This document shows, piece after piece, positions 34,608 through 48,000 of a stretch of DNA of 64,000 nucleotides. Each line of letters begins with the position of its first letter. The first letter of the stretch is position 1. The stretch comes from Acorus gramineus (Eukaryota > Streptophyta > Magnoliopsida > Acorales > Acoraceae), in assembly GCA_030737835.1 (NCBI GenBank), contig JAUJYN010000012.1, positions 3,064,208 through 3,128,207 on the forward strand, in the 5' to 3' direction. The notes below the pieces were generated by a model. The model did not search any database. It was not told where the DNA came from and saw only the letters and a list, made by a program, of their open reading frames with translations. Position numbers and translations under genes: made by a program.

Positions 34608-37273
34608 CTATTGAAGCGTGTCACATTCTTGGCCACACTCTCTCACTCATTCAAAATCTATGCACACACATTGATCTTATTGGTTCTGAAAACATACCAG
34701 ACCAAATTGTTTGATAAAATGAGGGAATTTTGATTTTGAAAATGATTTTGAATGAACTAAAAAAGTTTGTATGTAAGTGTTTTGAAAAAAAATTTGAAAT
34801 GAAAATCCAAGTTAAAAAAGGTTTCGATTTTTGGTGTGTGCTCATTTGATTGGTTTAATGAACATACTTACAATAATAATTCTATTATATAGAGAGCATT
34901 TGTGAAATATTAATCACAAAGTCATTTACCACATTGTGAGGCCTTTTTTTTTTTTTTTCTTTGACGAAGTCCTATTCAATAGGTCTCAACCTTTTCAATA
35001 TTTCAAACATCAATTAGAGATCTACATAGGACCATTTTGGTTCCAAAGGGAACATATAATAAATAAAAATATAATGTTACGTGCAGTCTTGTTTCCAGTC
35101 TCAATTCTAGTTTACACATACTTTGAATATTTTAAAAATAGAATATTTCATATAATGAGATACATGCTTATATAAAAAATGAAACATACACTCCAATAAA
35201 TTGTATGGATACATTTATAAAAAATGTTAAAAATTATCGACTCGTATACTTCGTTCTTGTGGGTATATGCTTTGTTAATTTTTCAATCGATGCACAAAAG
35301 ACCGGAATTGGGGTTGAAAAAAAATGGGTGTAAATAAAAATGCAGCTATAGATTCTTGAATCCATTTTTTTTTTGGTTGAATGCTGCACATATTATTAAT
35401 ATTCAGGTTGATTGATTTAAAAGGTATATGAATTTTCAAGATTAAAAATACTTTGTATTAGTAATATTGCATGTGTCAATTTAAATGAGAATGAATGATA
35501 TTTATTCAACAGGGCTGATTGCATGAGCGCTTGATGGTTGCAAGGCTCATTTTATAATATATACCATATTTGGAAATTTTAATAAAAGATATCTTGATCT
35601 TGATATATCATATATGCATCCACTTTTATATCATTTCAGACATTTGAATAGAGGATAATTTTTAAATTTTCTGACCACCTGAAAAAAATACAATTTCCTT
35701 CAACAAAATGATAAATGTTACGTATAACTCATTTTCCGAACCTAATTCTAGTCCTCATGTTTTATTTTATAAAAAAATAGTATACCTCATCTAATGAGAT
35801 ACATGTTTTTTATAAAACATGAAACATATATTTCAATGAATTGCAAGATGCATTATTAAAAATGTAAAAATTTTGGATCAAAACATATACCTCATTTATG
35901 TGAGTATATGACGCTAATGAAGCATATGAGACTGAAATTGGGGCTAAAAAAAAAAGTGTGTGTAATAGGGACTCGGATCCAGTCAGCCCAGGCATTATCA
36001 AACTATATAGCTTATGAATCGAATAGTAGAACAAATTGTTGAGCACATGTATCACTCTCTGTGCAATTCGATTAATAGACTGTGTAATTCAATTCATTAC
36101 ATGTACAATTCGATATTGATAGTACTGATACTACCTAAACCTAACTAAATCCAAACTCATGCAATATTTACTGGCATCCCTCACCTTTAAACTTGAGGCA
36201 TAGCAATTCAAACTACAAATCACACAAATCACTTTAAACCCCTGCTTAGGGTGCGAAATAACCTAAGAATAAGGAAAATAAGAAGAATTTTTTTTTTTTT
36301 TACCAAAATAGACATAATAGTTATACCTTGGTAAGTTAGTAATCTATGGTACTTATGCCTATTGATAAAAATTTCCTTCCAGGTCATTTTAAAAAAACAT
36401 CTCATTCAACAGTCAACACTCGCACATCCTATTAATATGTTACATCTACCATATCACACACATTTTCACGCACAAACAATTTATACTGAAGTATAGTTAT
36501 TATTTTAAAAGTCTTTTATTTATCTCTTATCATCACTTTATTTTAAGTGAACCAAACAACAAAAAAAAAGGTTACTTTTACTTTTCCCCAACAAAAAAAA
36601 AAGCAACCCATAAAAGAATAGTTTGTTCTTCATAAATAGATATCTATCCCGTTATAGTTATTGGGTGTGAATGACTCTATATATCACATTGTTCATAAAT
36701 AAATTTATTAAATCAAACCTCCTGAAAAAGATACCTATCTGAATTTACACACACTGCACTCTATTTTCCCCTGCCCAGACCTTGCCACATATTCTTTTAA
36801 AAAAAAAAGAAAAAAAAAAGCAACAATAAACTCAACCCCCTGCACATCTTCATAGCGCTATCATAGCATATGGAATTCTATCATAGTGTAAAAAAAAATA
36901 AAAAAAAATACATAAATATCATTTTTTCAAAGAAAAATAAATAAATTATTTATCTCCGTATATACTTCATTTCATATGATAGTATGTATTTCCATGGTTA
37001 AGTATATAACTAAAAAAAAAGGGGGGAGGGACGGGGGCTGGACATATCATTTTCCAAAAAAAATCCAAACATCAACAGGTGACAAAGCAGTTCTTTACCT
37101 TGACAACCAAAAAAGAGAGAAATACAGAAATATAACATTAGTTCTCTGCTACTCTCACAATGTGGGGACATCACTTGATCCAAACATTTACAAATCAGGG
37201 TTACAAAATTTACATGAACCGAAAAAGCCAAAGAACAACAATCAAGAATGAATAGGGAAAAAAAAGGAAGGTT
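34608..37273. other. AT-rich spacer between the response regulator and TBC genes
   Basis: No coding exon or RNA gene is seen on either strand. It contains many A/T runs and one MITE-like repeat (35,970-36,158). The 3' UTR of the minus-strand TBC gene presumably occupies the right end. Confidence 0.55.
35970..36158. mobile_element. MITE-like repeat, GGATCCAGT family copy 3
   Basis: The left end is GGACTCGGATCCAGTCAG. The right end, reversed, reads GAGTTTGGATTTAGTTAGG, an imperfect inverse. The interior shares TTATGAATCGAA and CAATTCGAT with the copy at 13,463-13,650. Non-coding. Confidence 0.55.
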
Positions 37274-40200
37274 TTACCTGGCAGGGTGAGCGCGCAACTT
37301 GTTAGCGACGTACAGGAGATGTCCGATATTCGTTGGGGGATAGTTTTGAAGTAATTTGAGGTTCGCGGTGAAGTCGCCGGCAAGGAGACGTCTCCGGATG
37401 AGGACCAGCATTGCACAGCATACACGGAGAAGTGTTTCCTGCAAGGATAGGTTTCATGTTATGGAGCATGGACAAGACAATGAATAAATAAACAAATAAT
37501 ATGTCTGTTATATACTTATATATTATGATTATTTGAAAAATATAGAGCACGCCTACAAAATTATGAACAAAATGATAATACTATAATTGAGTCTCAAGTG
37601 TCAACTATCAACTCCATTGAAATTTTGACATTATTTTGGGTTTTATGTGAGCATAGAACTTACAAATAGTTAGTAAGAAAAGAGTTACAATATTGTATCG
37701 CATAAATGTGGAGTTGTCCATGCCATGTCCATAATGTGTAAGAGATTCAAAAAATTGTTTCTGAATTTTAGACACGTATGAAACACGTCTGACACGTATA
37801 GATGGTATGTCTCATGTTGTGTCATGTGTTTGATATGTGTCGTACACAGACACGGCATGTTCACTAAAAAGTGTTCATGCTTCCTAGTTTTCCTAAGAAA
37901 ACCAAATAAGAAACAAAGCTTCACATTTATCCTTATTTTTATGATATACCTGGGGACCCTCGGGGTCACTTAAAAGGGTGTCCCAGATGTGAAGGCTGTC
38001 TGCAAAGTTGAATTCCTGTGTCAGCAGAAGCGTTATCCATCTGAATGCGTAGAATTGTGGATTGACCTGCATTTTCATATGATGAGCAGTTAGAAGTGGA
38101 TAAATTTTGCATCCGGCAATCGATAAGTGATTTTGAAACTGATGTGAAGATGAGGGATTCTCCCATTTACTACATGGGAAGAAATGAAATATAGAATGCA
38201 CTTGGCACAAGGAGAACATCAATAAAATCTCAGAAAAACATATGTGACAGATCCAAAAGCTACCAAATGACCTTGTCATTATATACTAGTCATAGGGTAA
38301 AAAGGCACCTATATAAAGAAAAAATTAAAAAGGTGGTCATTATACAAGATGATGATTTATAGTTGATCCAGTTGACCAGTAAAAGTGCTTTAGTAATGAA
38401 TTGGTACTTTAAAAAGAATAGAACGATTCAGGTGTTCAAATTCTCCACTTATATCAGCCACTAAAAAAAAGCACATGAGAAATGATGCATGCAGAGGAGT
38501 TTGACTTGCATGATTCTTACAATGAAAGTAATAGAAGCGCATCAGGGAAGGAAGAGTTGAATCAAATATATTGCAAAAGCACATGTGATCTAGAGACTTG
38601 AAACAGAATATGACATTACACAGACAAACAACGAAAGACATAGGTAATAGTTGATTTTTCCGTATAACCACCACATTTTCTCTGTCCTACCTTAGTTGTC
38701 ACCTCTAGGTGACGCCAAAGTTCTTCATCATGTTTCTTTAAAAGTTGTGACAGTCTGGTAATAGTTGAACGGATGCCAACAACACTATTGTCAAGCTGCT
38801 GACAGAAATTATCCCTGAATCCACTCAATAACTCCACAAAACAGAAAAATGTGTCCGCTTCTGCAGCAGCCTGCATACAAGTTGACAGAACAAATTGAAG
38901 ATGAAAGATGACAAGAAAATTTAAGTTTCTATATAAGTTCAGAAGTTCAGCTTCAATTCACAACATCAGTGCCTTCCTGGCTAAAACATTCATGTAAATT
39001 GTACGATAAACAATGACGAGCATATCACCCATAAGTGACTATAAAAGAGAAAAAAAAAAAGTATGTACAAGAATGGGGAAAAAAAAACACCAATATGAGG
39101 TGCTATGAAGATCTGCTTGCCTACGACAGTAGAGCCAGCAAGGCAATTGTTGAATGTCCAAAAACACCTATAAGCTTACAATACAAAGATAATTTTTGTC
39201 AATTGCAACATGAGAAATTCTTCTGGTTAAGAGGCATTTAATGATGAGTTTGTTCAAAACAAGGACAAAGAAATGTTTCTGAAGGTCCGTTGTTGACCCT
39301 TATCGTGAACGATATCCACTAGCCCGCCCCTCAGTTATTCATTACTTTCTTTCTGAGACACATCTTGCATAATTAGGAAATTGTTGCATTTTATCTAATA
39401 TTTTTTCTTCAAAATAAAATTATCTAATAATTATCTACAGTTTAAACAGAAGGGGAAAAAGAACATTAAAAAATTGCTCTGCAGCCAAAATAATCTCTTG
39501 ACAATAGTACAAATCACCGTCATCCATGCCTGTCAATCCTCTGGTAAAAAAGAAAAAAAAGCACTGGGGCAAATGGGCAAGGAAAACAACCCCCCCCCCC
39601 CCCCCCCCCCCCAACCATCATGTAGTTCCATGCTCAAACAGCAACATTGGCCACACAAAGCAAGTGGGTAAGGACATTCACAGCAGCAGCACCGTGATGA
39701 GGCACAGTAACAAAGCAGATGGTCAGACCCTCTGCCTCAATGCAATATATATTCCTAACAAGTAGAGCAATACTGATAGGATCTCCGCATGGAAAGCCAA
39801 AAGTCAAGTGACAAGGGTTATCAAAACGATGCACTTTGGTGTGCCTCAACAAAAAGTGAAGCAAGATGCACCCCTTGTGACTTAACTCATGCGCAACACC
39901 TCCATCAAGCACTGGATGATACATAACAAGCTGTTTACATCCATTTATGATGGAGGTGACAGCAGAGGATGTCTCTGGAGTCTGGATAATAAATAACAAA
40001 TAGATTATGTGCTAGGTATTCTGGGCCATTTTAGATACACCATATAGGAGTCTGATACTAACACCCCATCCTTATTGCATCGCTTATGCTAAACCTTCAT
40101 GACATGCAATCTGACACCCACATCAATGTTAATGGCAGCATTACATGGCTAAGAATCTCCATCACCCATCCACGCATAAATGCAAAACCGTTCATCATGC

Positions 40201-42801
40201 TCCTTATCTTTTGGATATGTTTAACTATATTTTAACATATATTCAAAAACTACCAGCTATAAAGCGCAAATCAGTAGCAACACGCAATCATGATATCAGA
40301 CCTTGTGACTAGTTGAATTAAATCTCTCTTCTAAGGAGAAATTATGTATATTTCTAGCCTTTTTTTATGTTTGAGCTCTTAGTTATATTACATAACTAAG
40401 TTTGAAGTCCATCAATATGTTCTATCAATTTATTTATTTTTTAGATGGGCTGTCATATTAGATGAATGATGCCCCAAACAAAATTGGAGACAAGGGATCT
40501 CAAAGGAGAACGGCAAAAAATCAAAAGAGCACAAGAAATAGCAACATTACAAATAACGAAGCCAACCCTTAGACCCCCAATTACATAGGTCTACACTTGG
40601 CATTTGGATATTCAGTAAGACACTTTTGGAAATGTCATATGATAAATTAAACCACATTCTGCATATGCCCTTACCCAAAAAAAATAAAATTCATCAGAAG
40701 TCAGACAATGAGACAACAGTAAACCAAAGCTCTATATCAAGTATGCAATATAACAAAAATGACCTATAATGGGTTAGAGAAATGCCAAGCATTATTCCTT
40801 ACGGCATTATCTTCATCTGGATCGTTCCGGAAGACGTAGAATAGTGGGGCCAAGACTTCATTCATTCCTTGCACATATCTTATTCCCGGATTTAGCTTTG
40901 CAAATATGATAAGTATCCGTCTGAAAGACTCCTGGAGAAACAGGTTCCATTGGACTTGACTCATAAACAGGAAACATGTTCATGCCAAACCAGTAAATTA
41001 CAAAATGCTTCACCTGATTAGCTTTAGCAGATGGAGAATCTCCAGAGAAAAAGTGCATGTCTGGATGAGTGCGCTTCACATCTCGATCAATCTGTTCTAT
41101 AATTTCCGTATCCTGAAATGAATGGAAATGATTGAAAATTCATTTACGAAATAGTGGCAAATTTTCTAGAGAATAATTCCCTGTTTTGGGTCCTAAAAGA
41201 ATGGATTAGACATAGCACAGCCTACCTTACATGACCTTCCATTATCAGCTCACAGATTCAAAATTAAAAATACGGTGTTCGTAATTCAATCCACTAAGGG
41301 CTTTTCAGGATTACCTGAAAGTACTGATTCCACACGCTGGTCTTAGTGAGGCTCAAAGGGTGATCCCCATGGGTAATCTCTGATCTCGAAAGCAAGCATT
41401 TCTTTCCGAAATTTGATTCATCACTTTTGAGACCTGATGACTCTTCCATCCTTCGTGTGACTTCTGTCTGACGAGCAGCAAATACATTTAGAGCCCAAAG
41501 TATCTCTGGTTGGCAAAGATTAAAAAAGAAATAAAGAAAGAAACACAAATTGGCAGAGAAAAGCATGAACAAGTAACTAACAGCACATGATGCTTTTTAT
41601 TTTTCTCATTTTTTTTTTTTTTACAATTACCAATTTACCATAAGAACAACCAGTCATTAAGAGAAATAATAGAATTATTCACTGACTTACAGGATTCACC
41701 AAAAGCTCCTCTTTAAACACTGCATACTGAGACCGCTTCTTCTCCAACTCTGACGCCCATAATCCTCTATCTTTTGGTAAATAGCCCAATAGAAGCTGCC
41801 CACATTCACCACCCATAATTTATCTCTCATATCGTGAGTTTAATATATCCCTCCAACTTTTCAAAACCAAGAATGATACAGCCAAAACACATCAAATCAA
41901 TTTCAAATTATTCGAGATGAATCAACCGATGCAATTAAGATGGCACATGCAGGCTAAGTGACAAAGGGTATATGTAATTTGTGTGTTGGAACAAAGTTTG
42001 GCAACACGTAACTTTTGAGAAATTCAGGAAAAATTATTAAAAAATCTGATAATTCTTAGAAATCCAAAAAATGGGGGGAAATCTTTTTCCGCATTCACAT
42101 ATCATGATTCGCAAAAATGCAGTGCCACTAATGTGTAATGTAAAGTGTAGCGTATAACATGGAATGCAAACTTATGCTGTCAAACAAGTGAAAATGTGAC
42201 AGAATGCATAGCATATGTGATTGCGTTAATTACTTAGATTACACGGGAATAATCAACGACGACAGATCAAACAAAAACAATTCCAAACCAAGAACACATC
42301 AATTACAAAGAAAAACAACAAAGAAACCAATACCTTCCACACCGTCGGACGGATCGCCGCTCCATCCGGTATAACCTGCGAAGCCAATCTCCTCACCTCC
42401 CCCATATTTATAACTCTCTTCGAAAGCTAATTCAACAAACAGAGAACCAAACAATCAAAAAAAAAAAAATCATCAAGACAGAGAGAGAGAGAGAGAGATC
42501 AAGAAGAAACCCTAACCTCCGCCAAGAGCTGCGCCTGGCGCGAGATCTCGTCCGCAGAGAATCCCGGCCCCTCGGACTCCACGAACGTCGTCTCCTCCAC
42601 GGGCTCCGGCGGCGGCGGCGGAGGAGGATGCGGCGGCGGCGGAGACGGTTCGCGACGGGAAGAGGTCCCGGGGGACTTGACGGAGACGCGGTGGCGGTGG
42701 AGGGGGTGGTTGTCGTCGGTGTCTTCGACGGCGGCGGAGGCGGCGGTCGGGGAGGACCAGAGAGAGCTGTTGAGCCACTCCGGCACGCCCTTCTTCACCA
42801 T
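37274..42801 (-). CDS. TBC-domain Rab GTPase-activating protein (TBC1D13/gyp1-like), 9 exons
   Basis: Predicted GAP that speeds GTP hydrolysis by a Rab/Ypt GTPase in vesicle traffic. Exons in gene order: 42801-42517, 42426-42334, 41795-41691, 41467-41315, 41112-41014, 40931-40803, 38870-38691, 38066-37950, 37438-37274; 1326 nt, 441 aa. Residues 1-95 are a low-complexity N-terminus with a Pro run near 53-65. The TBC domain begins near residue 110 (IRPTVWK). Both catalytic fingers are present: the Arg finger in IDRDVKRT (I220-x2-D223-x2-R226) and the Gln finger in YVQG (Q266). Further marks are LLLGYLPKDRGLW, FAFRWI-type YAFRWITLLLTQEF, and LHIWDTLLSDPEG. Length and exon content fit Arabidopsis At4g13730 (about 449 aa, from memory). 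The last exon runs directly into a TAA after ...RAHPAR. It is divergent from the SAM gene. Confidence 0.94.
39590..39612. repeat. C23 homopolymer
   Basis: Twenty-three consecutive C residues in TBC intron 6, the longest homopolymer of G or C in the window. Reading frames crossing it (poly-Pro) are artefacts. Confidence 0.85.
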
Positions 42802-42959
42802 GTCTTCGACGTATCGGTACTGTCACGTTCGTGTATCGGACATGAATGAAACGCGAAGAGCTTCTCAGAAGTTTTTTTTTTTTAATACATGTCGAGTGTT
42901 TCACAGAGAGGGTTCTTTTGTGGTGCTTCGCGGGGTTAGATTGAGAGGGTATGTTTCGC

Positions 42960-45083
42960 GGTGATCGGGGCAGGTTTGGGGGATTGGACGGTAGAGATTG
43001 GGTTGGGGGTGGTGGGTTGAGAGTGAGTGTTGAGTTCTTGGGGTGAATTTGGTAGGGTTGAAGACGACGCGTTGGAGGATTAACACGTGTTTCCGTGACA
43101 TTTGCTTAAACTAACCCTCTTTAGACTGCTTTTTAAAGAATGGTTTGGGATGCTTTTTGAATACATATCACATACGTTAATAATCTGTATTATATCTAAT
43201 TTTCATCGAAAGATTAAATACTGATATTTTTTTTAAGAAAATTTTGACATATTCAGACATAAACATTAATTTGAGTAATCAAGTGATATATTAAAGAGTT
43301 GTGAGAATTGAAATTAAGAATTTAAGACTTATTATCTCTTTCACATAACAAACCTAACTAATTTAATAATTATATGAAATATTAAGATTGTGATCATACA
43401 AGATAACAAATTGAACACTATATTATACAAATATACATAATTTTGTATACATGTCGGATTCGGATATTTTTCAGATCGGATACACTGATTTCCATATTTG
43501 CACTCTGAATATTTGAATATTGGATATTTTTTATTTTTCGGTTACGAATTCATAGCAAATACAGTTTTTTTTCCTGGATAACCGTTTACTTTTGTGTTTA
43601 CATGAAGTTAAGTTTTTTAAACTCTTTTTTAAATAATAAAAAATTATAACTTAATTAAAAATTATAGACATTTTTTTCAGAGGTCTTCTCCAAGCCTTTG
43701 GGAGTGGAATGCCACTCATTTTTTTAAGTGGGATTGGTCACTGTTGCTAAGGTTGAAACAAGAGAGTTAAGTTTGGTAAAAATATATCAAAGATTTACAA
43801 ATTACACTACTGGAAACTAACACACTATGTGCGTGAAAATTGAAAAATAATATTAATAAATCATATTTTGTATATTTAAAAATATTTTGAAGGAGTCAAA
43901 TTACATAATATGACCAAAAAAATTTCAGATCATACAAATTTTTACTCATAATATTTATTTAATAGTTTTAGCGGTCATAATTGTTATATTCTAACTATTC
44001 AATCTTATACAACATAACTAACTAGAAGAATTGAAAATAATTCCAAACTATGGCAAATCAGATAACTCTGGTCCAAAATTTTCTCATTTATAAAAATTCA
44101 GTTATGATAAATTCTATAAAAGGAAAATATTTATCTACAATATCAAGAGCAATTGAAGATTTTACATATAATTTTAGTGGTGTTTTAAAAGAAAGAGAAT
44201 GAAAAAGGACGTACTAGTAGAAAAATGAACGGTCTTGATGTGCTGAGTCCACCATCAAAACTCAATAATAAAACCAAAATAACTTCATACCCACCTTGCA
44301 CGATCCACAAAAAAATATAAAGGAAAAATTAATTCCGGGTCTTCCAGGGAATCCCAAAATTATTTTTAGATATCTGAAGCATCTGAACTTATTTCTAGAT
44401 CCATCGATAACATTTTCATTTTTACCTTTCTCTTCATCGATTGTGTGCACTGTTAACATGTCTAAGTACATTGTTAACATTTTCATTTCATGAGTGACAG
44501 TCATTAAGTCGATCAAACTTTTTCATTTTTACCTTGTTGCTTTATCGATTGTGTGCACTGTTAACATGTCTAAGTATATTGTTAACATGTCTTGATACAT
44601 TGTTAAGACATGAGGGAGGGAGTCACAGGAGGGAGGGGTGATGGGAGGCCATGCGTGGACATGGGCTACACACACTTGTGCGGATGAGACAAATAAAAAA
44701 TAAAGGCAAGAGCAAAAATGAAAAAAAAAAAAAAAAGATAAAAGATAACCCTTCTATTGAATGGAAGGACTCATAGATAATATCTCAACTAATATGGGGA
44801 TTTAAAAAATAAATTCAAATGTTTTAGGTACTAAAAAATAATTTAAAGGGTTCCCGGAGGACCCAGATTAAATTCTCCAAAAATAAAAAATAAATAAAAA
44901 TAAAAAGCAAAAGCAAAAACAGTTTCATGAGTTTCGATTCGATTGAACTCCCTCCGCGAAAGAAAGGCAAAAACCCTAATTAGGGTTTCACATCGATCGA
45001 TTCAAGGCTTTTAGGATTTTCAGTTTTTTTTTCTCTTCTGGCTTTGTGTGGCGGGTGATCGAGCGAAACCAGCCGTTCCTATA
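42960..45083. other. Divergent intergenic region between the TBC and SAM genes
   Basis: Two genes point away from each other here. The left 150 bp are the GC-richer TBC leader and promoter. The middle is AT-rich with no gene seen. Near 44,440-44,610 the phrase TTGTGTGCACTGTTAACATG appears twice about 100 bp apart, a short direct repeat. The right end (about 44,960-45,083) contains two AGGGTTT-type motifs close to the SAM start. Confidence 0.5.
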
Positions 45084-48000
45084 ATGTATGCCGATCGAGT
45101 CGCGGAGGGGACGAAGAGATCCGTGAAGGAGCGTCTCAATGGAGGCCCTGACGAAGATCTCGACCGTCGGAGGCAGATCAACGGCAAAAGGTCCGTCCTT
45201 TCTCTCTGTCTCTGTCTCTCTCTCTCTGTGTTCCCTTCCTTTCTTTGTAGGGGTCGCTGGTCATGCGAAAACGAGGATTTTGTTGACAAATTAGGGTTTC
45301 ATTTGCATGTTGTTTGTGATGGAGGAAGACTTCATTAGCTTACTTGTTTGCTTGGGATTGTTTGGTATTCCAAGTTGTGGTTTTTTGAAGTAGCTATGCG
45401 AAGAAGCCGAGACTATATAATGCACTGAAAGTTGAAATATTGGGTTTGGTTTGAAGCGATGTAATCTGTGATTTTAGAAACAGTTATGAAGGAAAGTGGT
45501 TTGGGTGAGTTTTATATGTTGAATGCCAATGATTTGTGAAATTGGGTTTATTGGATTTGGAATGCAAGTGTGGTTATGTGGTTTTTTAGCAAACATTTTG
45601 GCTGAGATCTTCATCTTTTTGGGGAGGACCTTTTTTCCTTGTAAAGTCTCTTTCTTTACTTAATTCCTTTTCATATATGTGATTGTGTCTATACATTTAT
45701 ATATGTACATATGTACACAATTCGTGTTTTTTTAGTATGTTCTAGTTTAAAATTCTGATGTTTGGAATCTGGATGCATCATTCCAGGACCAGTACTTCTC
45801 AGGGTTTTAGCTATTTTGTAACAAATGATAACAAGTGGGATTTCTGGGGTATGTCCTAATGCTCCTGGCCTTTATTCAACATTAAAACATTGTCTCTTCC
45901 CCAAGTGTTTAGGGCCTGCTTCATGAATTCATTCTACTTTGCTCATTCTTGTTATAATTGTTTTAGGTGGTAGACATCATACATGTCCTTACTTGTTAGA
46001 TGAAGCTGAACCATTTTTGCTTCTATAGATATTACTGCTATAATCTTCTGGTACTCCCATTTCTAGTTAGGGCTGGTAAACGAACCAAGCCGCTCGGGCT
46101 CGGCTCGGGCTCGGCTCGGTTTAAGCTCGTTCAGGCTCGTTCGATTAAACAAATGAGCGAGCTTGAACAATTTTTAAAGCTCGGTTAGGCTCGGGACCTG
46201 GATCGAACTTCATTTTGTGTTCAAATTCGACTCGTTGTGTTATAAAAATCTTAGTTGAAACTTGACTAAACTCTTTTATAAGATCAGAACATTAAATTAA
46301 TACAAAGCTATGCTCATTTAGGCTCATGAACTTGACTTATTTAGGTTAAAATTTTGTTTTCGATCCTTAAAAACCCTAAAATGAAGAAGAACGCTAGACT
46401 CGTTGAGGCTCGTGAGCTCGGCTCGGCTCGGCTCGACTCGACTCGTTTATAAACGAACCGAGCTTGAACATGTCAAAGCTTGGCTCGTTCGGCTCGTTTA
46501 CCACCCCTATTTCTAGTCTTACCACATGCCCATGTCAAATGCTTTCTTGCAACAAGCCAGCACTCTTGGTCCATACTTAAAAAAGAGGAAAAAAAAATTC
46601 TATTCATACAACATGACTGGCTTAAAAACAGTCTTCTAAGGTTTTGCTATTAGTTTTTCAGGTAGTATCCAACAATAGGAACCCTAAACACACTTATACT
46701 TTTCAGTTAGCCTTAATTCTATTTGGTACATCTTCGTCAATTTCCTCATCACCATCTGCGTCCAAAAAAGGATATTTAAAAAAAAACGTGTTGCTAGTTT
46801 CCCCTTTATATTGAATATGAAAGGAGTACATAGCCAGAGAACCAAGTGAACAAGGAAACAAAGAACAAAATAATAAATAAAAAAAAATCCTTGCCACATT
46901 TCATTATGTTTTTTTAATGTTTCTTTTGTCAGTTTGTGTTTGATCTTGGGAGATCTCGTCTCATTGCTTTCCATTTGAGATCTGGCATTTTGCCCCCTCT
47001 TTTTTGGACTGTATGTTGCTCTGTTTATCTGTTAGTTTGTAATGGCTTTTGGGCTACTACTCTTAATTAATTCTAATTGAAGGGTGTATGCCTACCGGTT
47101 CAGTAAAAAAAAATCAAGATGGTGTGTTCCCACCCTTATAAAACAATAAATGAATCAAAGAGACTCTTCTACTATCATCCTACATTCGATATGTTCTGTC
47201 TTTATTTAACTAGATTCAATCTCTTTCATTGTAAGGCATTCCTTCATTTTTCGACCAACACTATATGTTGGCAGTCACATTGCAAGATCTAAGATACAAT
47301 GATTTAAAGTGGGTCCTTGATGAAGGCTCATGCCAAATACAAAATAATCAATTCCTCCAAAGATGATCCTGAATTAGACATATGTGCCACCATCATATTT
47401 ATGTTTGATAACACGGATGTAATGTTGACCAACCCTGTTGGCCTTTTCCTTTTCAAAATCCCCCAAATAAAGCTCTTCCCAGTCTCATTTTAAAAAAGAA
47501 AAAAAGAAAAGAAAAGAAAAGAAAAATATAGGCTTTTTAATAAATAATTTAACACAATGCAATTTTTTTTTTTTACTTCTTCAAGCTTCTGTATCAATTG
47601 TCTGATTACTTAAATCTCTCATTGTTGGTTAAGCTCTCCTTATTACACACCACATACTCTCGGTTAATCTATTCTTATTTTTATTGTTCTTGTACAGGCA
47701 GCGCCCAGATGATGATAAGTGGAAACATGATCTTTATCAGGACAGTAAAGATTCTCAAGCTCCAAGTATGGCTATATACTGTAAAGAATCAATTTTACTT
47801 GATATGGCATGTCGTGAGGCCGTTCTAATTACAAGTTGATTGTGTGCTAATCTATGCCAAGATCCCAGAATTGGTGCGAGGGACCTTCGACTGAAGCTTC
47901 AAAAGAAGGCATCACAGCAGTCACAAAGTGGAAAGAGTTCAGGAGTTCGCGATCTTCGGGAAAAGCTATCTGGATTAACACAAGTGCAACCAAGAAATAG

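Noticed and set aside
47040-47110. A LINE-like 3' end with an A-run in SAM gene intron 1
   Set aside because: The tail phrase is similar to that at 56.3 kb, but no flanking duplication or coding remnant supports it.
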